A stretch of DNA of 64,000 bases, taken from Nitrosomonas oligotropha. GTDB lineage: Bacteria; Pseudomonadota; Gammaproteobacteria; Burkholderiales; Nitrosomonadaceae. The stretch covers positions 1 through 64,000 of the forward strand of contig NZ_FNOE01000010.1 of NCBI RefSeq assembly GCF_900106555.1, read 5' to 3'. The position numbers and the translations under genes were made by a program. Under the pieces are notes generated by a model, which saw only the letters and a program-made list of their open reading frames with translations, had not been told where the DNA came from and did no database searches. Every line of letters begins with the position of its first letter. The first letter of the stretch is position 1. Positions 44,947 through 52,968 of the stretch are shown piece after piece.

Positions 44947-46002
44947 ATGACAGAGAAAAAAAAGGAAAATATAAAAGGGCTTGTTGCTCCTATCGGTGCA
45001 ACAGAAATTGATATTACGCTGATCAGCGAAGATATCCATCAACCCCGGAAGGAGTTTAATCAGGAAACGTTACGAGAATTAACGGAAACGATTAAATTAC
45101 GCGGAGTCAAATCACCCATATCGGTTCGCCCCAATCCGGATAAACCGGGAACCTATATCATTAATCATGGTGCAAGACGCTATCGTGCCAGCATTCACGC
45201 CGGGTTAACCAAGATTCCGGCATTCATTGACACCGATTACAGTGAAGCTGATCAGGTAATCGAGAATCTGCAAAGAGATGATTTAACCTCCAGAGAGATT
45301 GCTGATTTTATTGGGCGACAACTGGCGGGTGGTAAAACCAAGTCTGAAATTGCAAGGCTCATTGGCAAAACCAATCCCTATATCACTATGCACGCCACAC
45401 TCCTTGATCTACCCGATCCACTCGGAGAAGTGTATCGAACAGGCCGTTGCACCGATGTCACTGCACTCTATGATTTAACAAGGCTGTATAAAGCCAATAA
45501 AGAGGAAGTAATCACTTGGCTGGAACTCAGTACACAGGAAGAAATATCACGATTGGATGTATACCAATTCAGTAAATTCTTAAAGCTTAAAAAAACGCCT
45601 CCATCTAATTCTGTGGATGATCAAGTATCCAGTACCGGAAACAGATCTAGTACCACTCCAGGCAGTAACAACGATCAAAAAAAAGGTGACTCGCCTTCAT
45701 TGCTGGACTCTATTTACAATCTGATTAAAAAAGACAAACGTAAGCCACAGGATTTAATGCGTGATCTGTCTAATGATAATAAAGAGTTACTAAAAACCAA
45801 GATTGGTGATTATTTTGAGCAAGGCAGAAATTGCCCTAATATCGTTCAGTTCACCATCAAAGCACTGCAAGATGGCAGCTTCTCAGCCAAGGGCAGCGGC
45901 GCACTGCAATTGATTGCCTTTTTGCATGGCATGGAAAGATCAGAGTCTTTTGATCTCATGAAAATACTGGAAGAAATTGCCGGACAACAGGAAGCGGGAT
46001 AA
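44947..46002 (+). CDS. korB: KorB-like ParB-family DNA-binding regulator
   Basis: 351 residues. N-terminal ParB/sulfiredoxin-like domain with ISEDIHQPRKEFNQETLREL, NHGARRYRASIHAG and a QVIENLQRDDLTSREIADFI segment, then a KorB-type helix-turn-helix (GKTKSEIARLIGKTNPYITM) and DLPDPLGEVYRTGRCTDVTA. In IncP plasmids KorB is both global repressor and partition protein. The C-terminal part lacks an evident KorB SH3-like end and instead has a novel 110-residue region rich in Lys/Asp. No ParA/IncC gene is adjacent, so repression may be its main job here. Confidence 0.82.
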   Translation: MTEKKKENIKGLVAPIGATEIDITLISEDIHQPRKEFNQETLRELTETIKLRGVKSPISVRPNPDKPGTYIINHGARRYRASIHAGLTKIPAFIDTDYSEADQVIENLQRDDLTSREIADFIGRQLAGGKTKSEIARLIGKTNPYITMHATLLDLPDPLGEVYRTGRCTDVTALYDLTRLYKANKEEVITWLELSTQEEISRLDVYQFSKFLKLKKTPPSNSVDDQVSSTGNRSSTTPGSNNDQKKGDSPSLLDSIYNLIKKDKRKPQDLMRDLSNDNKELLKTKIGDYFEQGRNCPNIVQFTIKALQDGSFSAKGSGALQLIAFLHGMERSESFDLMKILEEIAGQQEAG

Positions 46003-46039
46003 TTTTGACTTGCTATCAGCGCTACACAACTAATTTGAA

Positions 46040-46411
46040 ATGATGACACTCCAAAAGCTACGAATGATTGTAATGAATGGACAAAAGATTCTACAAACTC
46101 AGAATAATAATGAATGGGAAACGATGGGTACCATCAAGAAGGTTGATGAAGGTATCAAGCCGGGTGTCTACAATATTTATTTAGCTAAAACTCCGAGTGA
46201 TAAAAATCAGTATGAAGGGCAAATTATTCATGTTGATAAGGACAATGCGGTGTTCTATCAACAGGTCAACAAGGATTTTATTGTGCATCAATTAAATGCT
46301 GTTGATGGTAAACCTGTTGCTGGGAGAGATGTGGCAATTCAATATGATGGAGAGAAAGCTACGTTAACTCTAATAGATATGCTTAAGAATAAAAGATCGT
46401 TGAAAATTTGA
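46040..46411 (+). CDS. KfrB-domain small protein
   Basis: Up to 123 residues; ATG 46040 and ATG 46073 are both possible starts. The C-terminal 80 residues have the KfrB pattern YEGQIIHVDKDNAVFYQQV, FIVHQLNAVDGKPVAGRDVA and IQYDGEKATL, a beta-rich domain found in IncP KfrB and at the C-terminus of some relaxases. KfrB belongs to the kfrABC group involved in plasmid maintenance; no kfrA or kfrC is seen here. It follows korB by 37 bp on the same strand. Confidence 0.6.
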   Translation: MMTLQKLRMIVMNGQKILQTQNNNEWETMGTIKKVDEGIKPGVYNIYLAKTPSDKNQYEGQIIHVDKDNAVFYQQVNKDFIVHQLNAVDGKPVAGRDVAIQYDGEKATLTLIDMLKNKRSLKI

Positions 46412-46521
46412 TCGGGCAAATTTTGCCAATCAGAACTGAAGATTTACCAGTCTCACAATCTGAGCTATCTATGCATTGATGGATTTAGGTTCATTAACCA
46501 TTGGTACGTGGTGATTGTGCG

Positions 46522-47550
46522 ATGAGACTGATACAATGCGACACTATAAATGATGTTGAATTTGGTAAATATTCACATAAATACCCTCACGAAATTCAAA
46601 TGAAATATGCCTACGAAGATCTGAATAGCGACCAATTCGAAACACTCATTGTATTTTTGTGCCAGCACTTGCTTGGTATATCGGTTCAGGGATTTTCAAA
46701 AGGGCCAGATGGAGGTCGCGATGCTAAATTTGTTGGAACCTCAGAACTGCACCCGAGTAAAGCTTCGCCTTGGATCGGGACAATAATTATCCAAGCTAAG
46801 CATACCAACGGCTATAACCGTCATTTTTCTGAAGCTGACTTTAGCAGTGGTGTAAACTCAATAATTGGTAAAGAAATTCTACGAATTAAGAAACTACGTC
46901 ATAGCAAACAACTTGATCATTACATGCTATTCGCAAATCGGCGCTTAGCTGGCAACGCAGAGAGCGATATACGTGCTCAAATTTCAAAAGAATGTGGCAT
47001 TCCAGAGAGCTCAATCTACCTGTGCGGCATTGAGCAATTGGAAATATTTCTAAAAACTTTCCCTGAAGTCGCGCTTAAGGCAAATCTTGATCCAGTTGAC
47101 TCCCCGTTAATTGTTAGCTCGGACGATTTAGCTGTGGTAGTACAAGCGCTGGCAAAGTATCGCACTGCTTTGTCTGCTGTAATTGACACGCCACCTGTAC
47201 CACGCATTCCCTACGAGCGGAAAAATGAGCTTAATAACATGACAGAGGCTTACGCCAAAGAACAACGTAGACGCTACCTCAAAGACACATCCCAGATTAG
47301 AACCTTCTTAGCTGCGCCTGAGAACATTGATTTACAACGCTTATATGAATCAGTGACAGAGGAGTTTCAACTTAAAATCACTTCCAAACGCAAGGATCAC
47401 CAGTCTTTTGATTGTGTAATGGAGTATCTTGTTGAATTGCTATTTAGTCGCGATCCAATACTGTGTCAGCTTGCACACAAGCGACTAACACGAGCAATAC
47501 TATTCTATATGTACTGGAATTGCGACATTGGAGAATTAGACGATGCTTAG
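46522..47550 (+). CDS. ABC-3C system effector with Mrr-like nuclease domain
   Basis: 342 residues from ATG 46522. The N-terminal half is a restriction-endonuclease-like domain: DLNSDQFETLIVFLCQHLLG, GFSKGPDGGRDAKFVG and TIIIQAKHTNG give the catalytic pattern Asp ... Gln-x-Lys of Mrr-type PD-(D/E)xK folds. The C-terminal half (from about residue 215) is helical and matches the shared C-terminal domain of ABC three-component systems. Its stop overlaps the start of the next gene by eight bases. Nucleic-acid cleavage triggered by the ATPase partner is the expected action; not shown for this protein. Confidence 0.75.
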   Translation: MRLIQCDTINDVEFGKYSHKYPHEIQMKYAYEDLNSDQFETLIVFLCQHLLGISVQGFSKGPDGGRDAKFVGTSELHPSKASPWIGTIIIQAKHTNGYNRHFSEADFSSGVNSIIGKEILRIKKLRHSKQLDHYMLFANRRLAGNAESDIRAQISKECGIPESSIYLCGIEQLEIFLKTFPEVALKANLDPVDSPLIVSSDDLAVVVQALAKYRTALSAVIDTPPVPRIPYERKNELNNMTEAYAKEQRRRYLKDTSQIRTFLAAPENIDLQRLYESVTEEFQLKITSKRKDHQSFDCVMEYLVELLFSRDPILCQLAHKRLTRAILFYMYWNCDIGELDDA

Positions 47551-47791
47551 ACCAACTAAACATTCTCACCCAGATCGCACAGTCATCAATATATCTTTAC
47601 TTTTATTGCAACGTTTGCAAGCTCGCCGCTTTGACGAATATGAAGCCTTGAAGAAATATGCGAAGAAAGCTGTTGTTGGAGGCGACATACTTTTCTTACC
47701 CGCATTAAATTTTTTGTATCTGCTGGGTTTGATCGACTATCACCCCAAGACAGATGCTGTGGAGTATATAGGGCCTAATGAAGTTATCTAG
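47543..47791 (+). CDS. ABC-3C system middle component
   Basis: 82-residue small protein (RPTKHSHPDRTVINISLLLL ... FLPALNFLYLLGLIDYHPKT) with a winged-helix-like layout and a hydrophobic core, typical of the middle component that always stands between effector and ATPase in ABC-3C operons. It overlaps the effector gene by eight bases and the ATPase gene by fourteen, so the three are one translational unit. Assignment rests on position, size and its resemblance to such components. Confidence 0.72.
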   Translation: MLRPTKHSHPDRTVINISLLLLQRLQARRFDEYEALKKYAKKAVVGGDILFLPALNFLYLLGLIDYHPKTDAVEYIGPNEVI

Positions 47792-49574
47792 ACTTTATTC
47801 TAATAAGGCTGATCTTTTTGAGGCGGTTGATTTCCGTGCGGGCATGAATGTTGTCATGGCTGAAATTCGACTGGCTGAAAACCGCAGGAAGGATACTCAT
47901 AACCTCGGAAAATCAACACTAGGTCGATTGATCGACTTCGCACTCTTAATGAATCGTGATCCGAAGTTTTTTCTTTTTAAACATCTAGACATTTTCAAAG
48001 AATTTATTTTCTATCTTGAAGTTGAGCTTGAAGATACATTATTTCTCACAATACGTCGCGGCGTTGATGAAGCAACGCGAATTAGTTTCAAGAAACATCA
48101 AACTGGCCATCAAGACTTCTCTACACTCCCATCGCCAGAATGGGATCACTCGGACGTTCCATTTGAGCGAGCAATTGACTTGTTGGATAGCTTGCTTGAC
48201 TGGCGTGTACTAAAACCTTGGTCATATCGTAATGGACTTGGTTATTTGCTGCGTACTCAAGATGACTACCAAGATGTTTTTCAACTGCGTAAATTCGCTG
48301 GAAAACACGCTTACTGGAAGCCATTTCTTGCTCACATACTAGGCTTTGATGCAGAACTCATTTCCGAACATTACGACAAAGAGAAACAACTATCAGAAAA
48401 ACAGGAAAAAGCCGAGACTATCAAGAAGGAGCTCGGCGGTTCAATTGAAGACATTAGTAAGATTGAAGGTCTCTTGCTACTAAAGCAAAAAGAGGCTGAA
48501 AAAAAGCAGGAATTGCTTGATGCTTTCGATTTTCGCATGCAAGACAAAGCTCATACAAAATATCTAGTCGATGGCATTGATGATCGCATAGCTAGCTTAA
48601 ATGGAGAGCGTTATTCACTAACTCAAAGTAAGAAAAAAATTATGGCATCCTTAGAGGATGACGGAATTCTATTTAATCCTGATGAAGCTCAGCGTTTATT
48701 CGCCGAGGCTGGAGTGCTCTTCCAAGGTCAGATTAAAAAAGATTTTCAGCAACTAATCGCATTCAATCGCGCCATCACTGACGAGCGTCGTATTTATCTT
48801 CAAGAGGAACGTGCCGAAGTTGAGTCAGAACTAAAACGTGTCAATGCCGAATTAAATACTCTCGGGAAAAAGCGCTCGGAAACATTGGCATTTCTTAGTG
48901 GAACTGATGTCTTCAATAAATATAAGCAAGTATCTGATGAAATGGTAACACTTCGTGCGGATATCACTTCTCTTGAGCGTCAGCGTGGCTTCCTGCACCG
49001 ATTGCAAGAACTACGTACTACTATACGTACATTAAGTGAAGAGCTAAGTCATCTACAAACACGCATAGAAGCAAACGTTGAGGAGCAGAATTCTGATCAA
49101 AAAAGCCTTTTCTCAACAATTCGGCTTTTTTTCAGTGAAATTGTTGAAGAGGTGATCGACCGGAAAGCGCTGCTCAGCGTATCGCCGAATAAGGACGGTC
49201 ACTTAGATTACACTGCTGAAATCCTTGACGAAGCTGGTAATGCCACAAGTGCAAATCAAGGTCATACTTACCGTAAGCTACTGTGCATCGCATTTGATTT
49301 GGCAGTACTCAGAGCACATATAGATGACAGATTTCCCCGTTTTGTATATCACGATGGCGTATTTGAATCGCTGGATGACAGGAAAAAAGAGAATCTTCTT
49401 AGTGTTATTCGACATTACGCTGATCTGGGTCTGCAACCAATGATAACTCTGATTGATTCTGACTTGCCAATAAGACCAGAAAATGAACTACCCGTATTCG
49501 ATAGAGAAGAAATAGTGGTATTTTTACATGACGAGAATGCCCAAGGGCGCTTATTCAAGATAAAGTCTTGGTGA
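47778..49574 (+). CDS. ABC-3C system SMC-like ATPase, DUF2326 type
   Basis: 598-residue SMC/RecF-like ATPase. Start MKLSRLYSNK leads into the ATPase head with a Walker A of the DUF2326 type, DTHNLGKSTLGRLIDF. Residues about 200-445 form a long coiled coil. The second half of the head (from about 470) contains the signature region NQGHTYRKLLCIAFDLAVLR and a Walker B/D-loop YHDGVFESLDDRKKENLL. In ABC-3C conflict systems such an ATPase is thought to sense invading nucleic acid and license the effector. It ends the operon; the next gene is on the opposite strand. Confidence 0.85.
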   Translation: MKLSRLYSNKADLFEAVDFRAGMNVVMAEIRLAENRRKDTHNLGKSTLGRLIDFALLMNRDPKFFLFKHLDIFKEFIFYLEVELEDTLFLTIRRGVDEATRISFKKHQTGHQDFSTLPSPEWDHSDVPFERAIDLLDSLLDWRVLKPWSYRNGLGYLLRTQDDYQDVFQLRKFAGKHAYWKPFLAHILGFDAELISEHYDKEKQLSEKQEKAETIKKELGGSIEDISKIEGLLLLKQKEAEKKQELLDAFDFRMQDKAHTKYLVDGIDDRIASLNGERYSLTQSKKKIMASLEDDGILFNPDEAQRLFAEAGVLFQGQIKKDFQQLIAFNRAITDERRIYLQEERAEVESELKRVNAELNTLGKKRSETLAFLSGTDVFNKYKQVSDEMVTLRADITSLERQRGFLHRLQELRTTIRTLSEELSHLQTRIEANVEEQNSDQKSLFSTIRLFFSEIVEEVIDRKALLSVSPNKDGHLDYTAEILDEAGNATSANQGHTYRKLLCIAFDLAVLRAHIDDRFPRFVYHDGVFESLDDRKKENLLSVIRHYADLGLQPMITLIDSDLPIRPENELPVFDREEIVVFLHDENAQGRLFKIKSW

Positions 49575-49633
49575 TTTATATTTTAGGTGTGCTAGTTCAG
49601 ATCAGATCGTATAGCTGATTTAATGCCGAAAGC

Positions 49634-50062
49634 TCATTGTAGAGCACTAAACACTGTCAGTCGAACCAATCTTGGCCAGCAATCATGTTGTATCCAGGCA
49701 TATTCAGGTGGCGTGTTGATAATCACCCACATAAACCCGCATTCATTATCCCTTTCTGCCAATAATCCTTGAATCGCTATTCTTGTATCCAAGGATACCC
49801 AGTGAGATTGGTTGTCATGATCTTTTTCCATGAACTGGTCAGCAGCGATTAAAACCGGTCTTGGGTGCCAGGGTTTCCATTTACCGCTTTTGATAGAATT
49901 CAGTCGTGCCCAGCTGCCGTTCGGAAATTTGCTGATGGCTTCATCCTTGCACCTGCCCCAGGCTATCCAAGTTACACTACCATCTCGCAAACATACCAGT
50001 AACCACGCACCCGGTTGCGGAAAATAAATCTTCTGATCCTGGTACTCAATATCACCGCACAT
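49634..50062 (-). CDS. Divergent SRAP (YedK/HMCES)-like protein
   Basis: 142 residues. It begins MCG like SRAP proteins, whose Cys2 becomes the N-terminus and crosslinks abasic sites in single-stranded DNA. The order of blocks follows YedK: TWIAWGRC (for FWGYAPGW), ARLNSIKSGKW (for NARVET), HPRPVLIAADQFMEKD (for the FADGWFEW block), QSHWVSLDTRIAIQGLLAE, and WVIINTPPEYAWIQHDCWPR (for the IHDRRP block). Candidate catalytic residues are C2, N55, E79 and H126. It is much shorter than YedK (about 220 aa). Protection of transferred single strands would suit a conjugative element; this is inference. Confidence 0.6.
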   Translation of the reverse strand: MCGDIEYQDQKIYFPQPGAWLLVCLRDGSVTWIAWGRCKDEAISKFPNGSWARLNSIKSGKWKPWHPRPVLIAADQFMEKDHDNQSHWVSLDTRIAIQGLLAERDNECGFMWVIINTPPEYAWIQHDCWPRLVRLTVFSALQ

Positions 50063-50127
50063 AGGTGCCCCTGCTGCGTAAGTACATAGATTGTTGGTAA
50101 GTTTCTAAAGATACCAATACCTAGAAT

Positions 50128-50343
50128 TTATACTGCTAGAGGCGTCAACGTATAAACTCTACCAAATTTTCCTGCGGTACGAATATCTCCGCGTTGCAAG
50201 GCAGCACGAACATCATCCAATTTATATGCATCTTCAATCGACAAATAAGGCGACCAGCCTTCTCCTGCGTCTATCAACTCGATCTCAACTTCCGCAATGT
50301 ATTGGCCTTCACGCACCAATTTTGTATGACATTTATTACTCAT
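50128..50343 (-). CDS. Putative antitoxin partner of the DUF4258 protein
   Basis: 71-residue acidic protein with [20 protein letters not shown] and [20 protein letters not shown]. Its start overlaps the end of the DUF4258 gene by four bases (ATGA), the usual linkage of such two-gene modules. No DNA-binding motif is obvious. Role as antitoxin is inferred from the partner. Confidence 0.55.
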   Translation of the reverse strand: MSNKCHTKLVREGQYIAEVEIELIDAGEGWSPYLSIEDAYKLDDVRAALQRGDIRTAGKFGRVYTLTPLAV

Positions 50344-50663
50344 CGTAATCTCCTCAAGAAATCATCACTCCACTTATCACAGTTAGGTCGGTAAGCCGTA
50401 ACAACAACAGCAGGTAAATCCGCATTTTTAGGAATTCCCCACACCACATGGATTGGCTTGTTATTTTTATCCTTTTGTAATACTAAAACACATGGGCCTT
50501 TCGGATAGTCTGGATAATCTTCCACGACTAGTGCCTCACCAATACCTGATAGAATATCTCTTGCGAAGATATTGTCGTGTGACAACTCATCATAACCATG
50601 TTCGGATATACGGACATCCCCATTACTGACTAATGCTATAACCCGTTGTAAAGTCACACTCAT
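50340..50663 (-). CDS. DUF4258-family protein, putative toxin
   Basis: 107 residues: [60 protein letters not shown] and [15 protein letters not shown] are the blocks of the DUF4258 family, related to RelE/BrnT-like ribonuclease folds and often paired with a small partner as a toxin-antitoxin module. It precedes its partner in the operon. Near the right end of the element it could act in stability; activity is not shown. Confidence 0.65.
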   Translation of the reverse strand: MSVTLQRVIALVSNGDVRISEHGYDELSHDNIFARDILSGIGEALVVEDYPDYPKGPCVLVLQKDKNNKPIHVVWGIPKNADLPAVVVTAYRPNCDKWSDDFLRRLR

Positions 50664-50909
50664 GGCGAAATATCATCAGGTAAAATTATCAACACGAAAT
50701 TATGCCATCTATTTTTCCTGAAAATCATCACCCCAGCTTATCCCTTTATTTTTCATTGTATTTTATTTAGCCTTCTTAAGTTCTACCTCCGACAACGAAT
50801 CTTGGCAATAGAGTAGGAGCCGTATATGCGATCAAATAAAACTACCAAGGTTTCATTGTATCAATAATAGCAAGCAAACTCTTGCAGTTAAATTTTATAC
50901 AATTTTAAA

Positions 50910-51635
50910 GGCTCTAGACTAGCAGAGTTAATAATATCTGATGCTTTGCCATAGTTCATTAGCAAGTGCATCAGGTTGTTTTTTCCAACGCCATTCAGAT
51001 TCTTTTAAATGCAGCTCAAAGTTAACCGACACGCCGTTAAACTTTGCAAGCCGCCGCTTGGTAAAGCTCCAAAACGATTCGATACCGTTAATATGGCAAT
51101 GCCCATCCCGAGCAAATTCATTGTCACCAGGGGATACACGAAAATGCTTGGAGTATCCTACATCTACCAAACCACTATAGCCACGCCAACCATCACTATA
51201 GATGACACTCTCAATGGACACTTTACCCAGTATCACCGCTTGTAAAGTCAAGCGCTTACAGTCCGGTACTATTTCGGTGTATACCCTGCCATCTCGTTCA
51301 AACACACCAAATACAGGCTGTTTTAATGTCCCGCGACCGCGTTTGAGTTTCCCATGATAACCTCGATGCCGTTTCGCACCAAAATAGCTTTCATCAACTT
51401 CCACTTTGCCTAACAGCTTGTCTTTAAGGGCAGTCTGATGGCTATAGATTACTTGCCTGAAAATGCCATACCAACGATTAATCGTGTTACGATTTTTACC
51501 TAACAGCAGAGCTGTTTTGCTGGCAGGTATATCAATGCAAAAGCATTGAATTATTTTTCTAATGTAATAATCACTTAATTCACTGTTTCTTAACATCTTA
51601 CTAGACTAACAGATCGTGTCTGCTAGTCTAGAGCC
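50910..51635 (-). mobile_element. IS1595-family (ISXO2-like) insertion sequence, copy 2
   Basis: 726 bp with the same 15-bp inverted repeats GGCTCTAGACTAGCA as copy 1 (50910-50924 and 51621-51635). Flanking TTTTAAA occurs on both sides (50903-50909, 51636-51642), a target duplication different from that of copy 1, so both copies arrived by their own transposition. Orientation is the same as copy 1. Confidence 0.92.
50928..51596 (-). CDS. ISXO2-like IS1595-family transposase
   Basis: 222-residue DDE transposase, intact, with VEVDESYFG, IYSDGWRGY and HINGIESFWS catalytic motifs. It differs from copy 1 by a handful of substitutions (for example E for K near the N-terminus, S for N after the second Asp motif, P for H, S for I near the C-terminus), so the copies are not products of a very recent single event. 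Confidence 0.93.
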   Translation of the reverse strand: MLRNSELSDYYIRKIIQCFCIDIPASKTALLLGKNRNTINRWYGIFRQVIYSHQTALKDKLLGKVEVDESYFGAKRHRGYHGKLKRGRGTLKQPVFGVFERDGRVYTEIVPDCKRLTLQAVILGKVSIESVIYSDGWRGYSGLVDVGYSKHFRVSPGDNEFARDGHCHINGIESFWSFTKRRLAKFNGVSVNFELHLKESEWRWKKQPDALANELWQSIRYY

Positions 51636-51787
51636 TTTTAAATGTTACGGATCGCAAAATTGATTGTGTCAAATTTGTGCCAAACTGTGCCTGAAATACC
51701 ACCATATGTAGTTGTGTGACACTGATTTTATGCTTGGCAAGCATTGCAAGTGTTTGATTTATATAAACACAAAATTTATAACTAGGT

Positions 51788-51832
51788 TTCGTAATCAGTA
51801 GGTCGGAGGTTCGACTCCTCTCAACAGCACCA
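51788..51832 (+). other. 3' fragment of tRNA-Thr(CGT), probable attachment site of the element
   Basis: 45 bases from the anticodon loop TTCGTAA through the T-arm GGAGGTTCGACTCCTC to the acceptor strand CAACAGC and ACCA. The anticodon would be CGT (Thr). No D-arm or 5' acceptor strand precedes it, so this is not a functional tRNA. Integrases that target tRNA genes leave such a 3' duplicate at the far end of the inserted element, hence this marks the right att site; the intact tRNA-Thr and the integrase are expected left of the window. Confidence 0.75.
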
Positions 51833-51964
51833 AAAAATCAATAAGTTACAAGACGTCATAAAAAATAACTTTTCCCGGGGTTACGCCAGGGTTACAAAAT
51901 AACTGACGCCAATCAATGAACCTAGCTCCATCCGCCGCGCTACATCCATATGCAAAGCAATAAA

Positions 51965-51987
51965 AAAGCCAGTTATGTTCCGGCTTT
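51965..51987 (-). terminator. Rho-independent terminator for the HTH gene
   Basis: Read on the minus strand, AAAGCC and GGCTTT pair across an 11-base loop and run into T's (plus-strand AAAAAA at 51962-51967). It lies 20 bases after the stop of the gene at 52008-52217. Confidence 0.5.
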
Positions 51988-52007
51988 GTTTCCTTGCTAA
52001 CTAACTT

Positions 52008-52217
52008 TCATCTGATCTTGCATCGCCGCTCCGCTTCCAATCTTTCACGCGCAGCCGCTAATCCAGTTCGGTATTTCTTTGTCCTGAAATAATTCAAATT
52101 CTTTTCCCGCCAATCGATAGCGGCTTGCAGATCATCGCCCGGCATTCCCTGCCATAAAAACTTATAGATTGCTTGCCTTGATATTCCCAAAGCCTTGGCC
52201 AGTTCTGTTTTTTTCAT
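52008..52217 (-). CDS. Small helix-turn-helix protein
   Basis: 69 residues opening KKTELAKALGISRQAIYKFL, a typical helix-turn-helix, followed by a charged region DDLQAAIDWREKNLNYFR and a basic Arg-rich end. Such small proteins are common phage or island regulators. It is the first gene outside the att site, with its own terminator. Function beyond DNA binding cannot be said. Confidence 0.6.
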   Translation of the reverse strand: MKKTELAKALGISRQAIYKFLWQGMPGDDLQAAIDWREKNLNYFRTKKYRTGLAAARERLEAERRCKIR

Positions 52218-52420
52218 GCATCAACCTATGAAATTTTTTCAGGTAATCAAAAGTTAAGTATGCATGGAATTTGATTGGCTAGATTTTAAATTGGGTTTGA
52301 ATCACCTGCATGAGCGAAACTCCCGGAAGTACCTTAGCGTGCAGTCATAATAAACCAAACTTAACCTGCTGCTATTTCCAACTTATGGGAGATACAGATT
52401 TATCTTATAAGGCGCGAAGG

Positions 52421-52442
52421 GTATGCCCCATTATGGGCATAC
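52421..52442. repeat. Inverted repeat in the gap before the HEPN-like genes
   Basis: GTATGCCC and GGGCATAC are perfect 8-bp inverted repeats around CATTAT. The stretch 52218-52516 has no gene; this hairpin or operator-like palindrome is its only marked feature. No T-run follows, so it is not a simple terminator. Confidence 0.4.
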
Positions 52443-52516
52443 TGCCCGTTCGCTAGCGCGGATTAACTTAATCTGACTTCCTCATGCTGCTAAACAGTGA
52501 AAATCCAAAGCTTGGT

Positions 52517-52879
52517 TTAAATTTTATTGGCTAACCACAAAGTCATGTATTTTTCGACGATCTCGTTAGGCTCGGAATGTAATTTTCTGTAGTTTATTAT
52601 GGCTCTTACAATGCAGGATTTTGCATGTTCTGAAATACTGGCTATTTCAAGATTCTCGATGGTTGATTTTGCATCATGATGTTTGGTGCTATTCCTAATT
52701 TGATTTAAAGAATCGCCAGCTTCTTTGTCAGTCAATTCGTTTCCATAATTTTTAGTGATGTTGATTAACCATTCTTTTGCTTCTTCCCGACCAGTTATCT
52801 CTTTGTGATCTTTAGCTTTTAATAATCCAGCCATCACTTCTTCAGCAGCACCTGCTAGCTGAACAACTGAAATTTGCAT
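52517..52879 (-). CDS. HEPN-like small protein
   Basis: 120-residue all-helical protein: VVQLAGAAEEVMAGLLKAKD at the N-terminus and QIRNSTKHHDA in the middle, where R62-x4-H67 fits the Rx4-6H motif of HEPN ribonuclease domains. The C-terminal half (AKSCIVRAIINYRKLHSEPN) is also helical. HEPN proteins are often toxins or effectors; no clear antitoxin partner is adjacent. Family membership is by motif and helical pattern only. Confidence 0.5.
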   Translation of the reverse strand: MQISVVQLAGAAEEVMAGLLKAKDHKEITGREEAKEWLINITKNYGNELTDKEAGDSLNQIRNSTKHHDAKSTIENLEIASISEHAKSCIVRAIINYRKLHSEPNEIVEKYMTLWLANKI

Positions 52880-52968
52880 TTATCTTCTAAATATAGCTCT
52901 ATTGCGGTCTCCAACATCTTTTTTGAAATCTCTGATTTTTGATATTTCATCGGCGTTTTCTTATCAGA

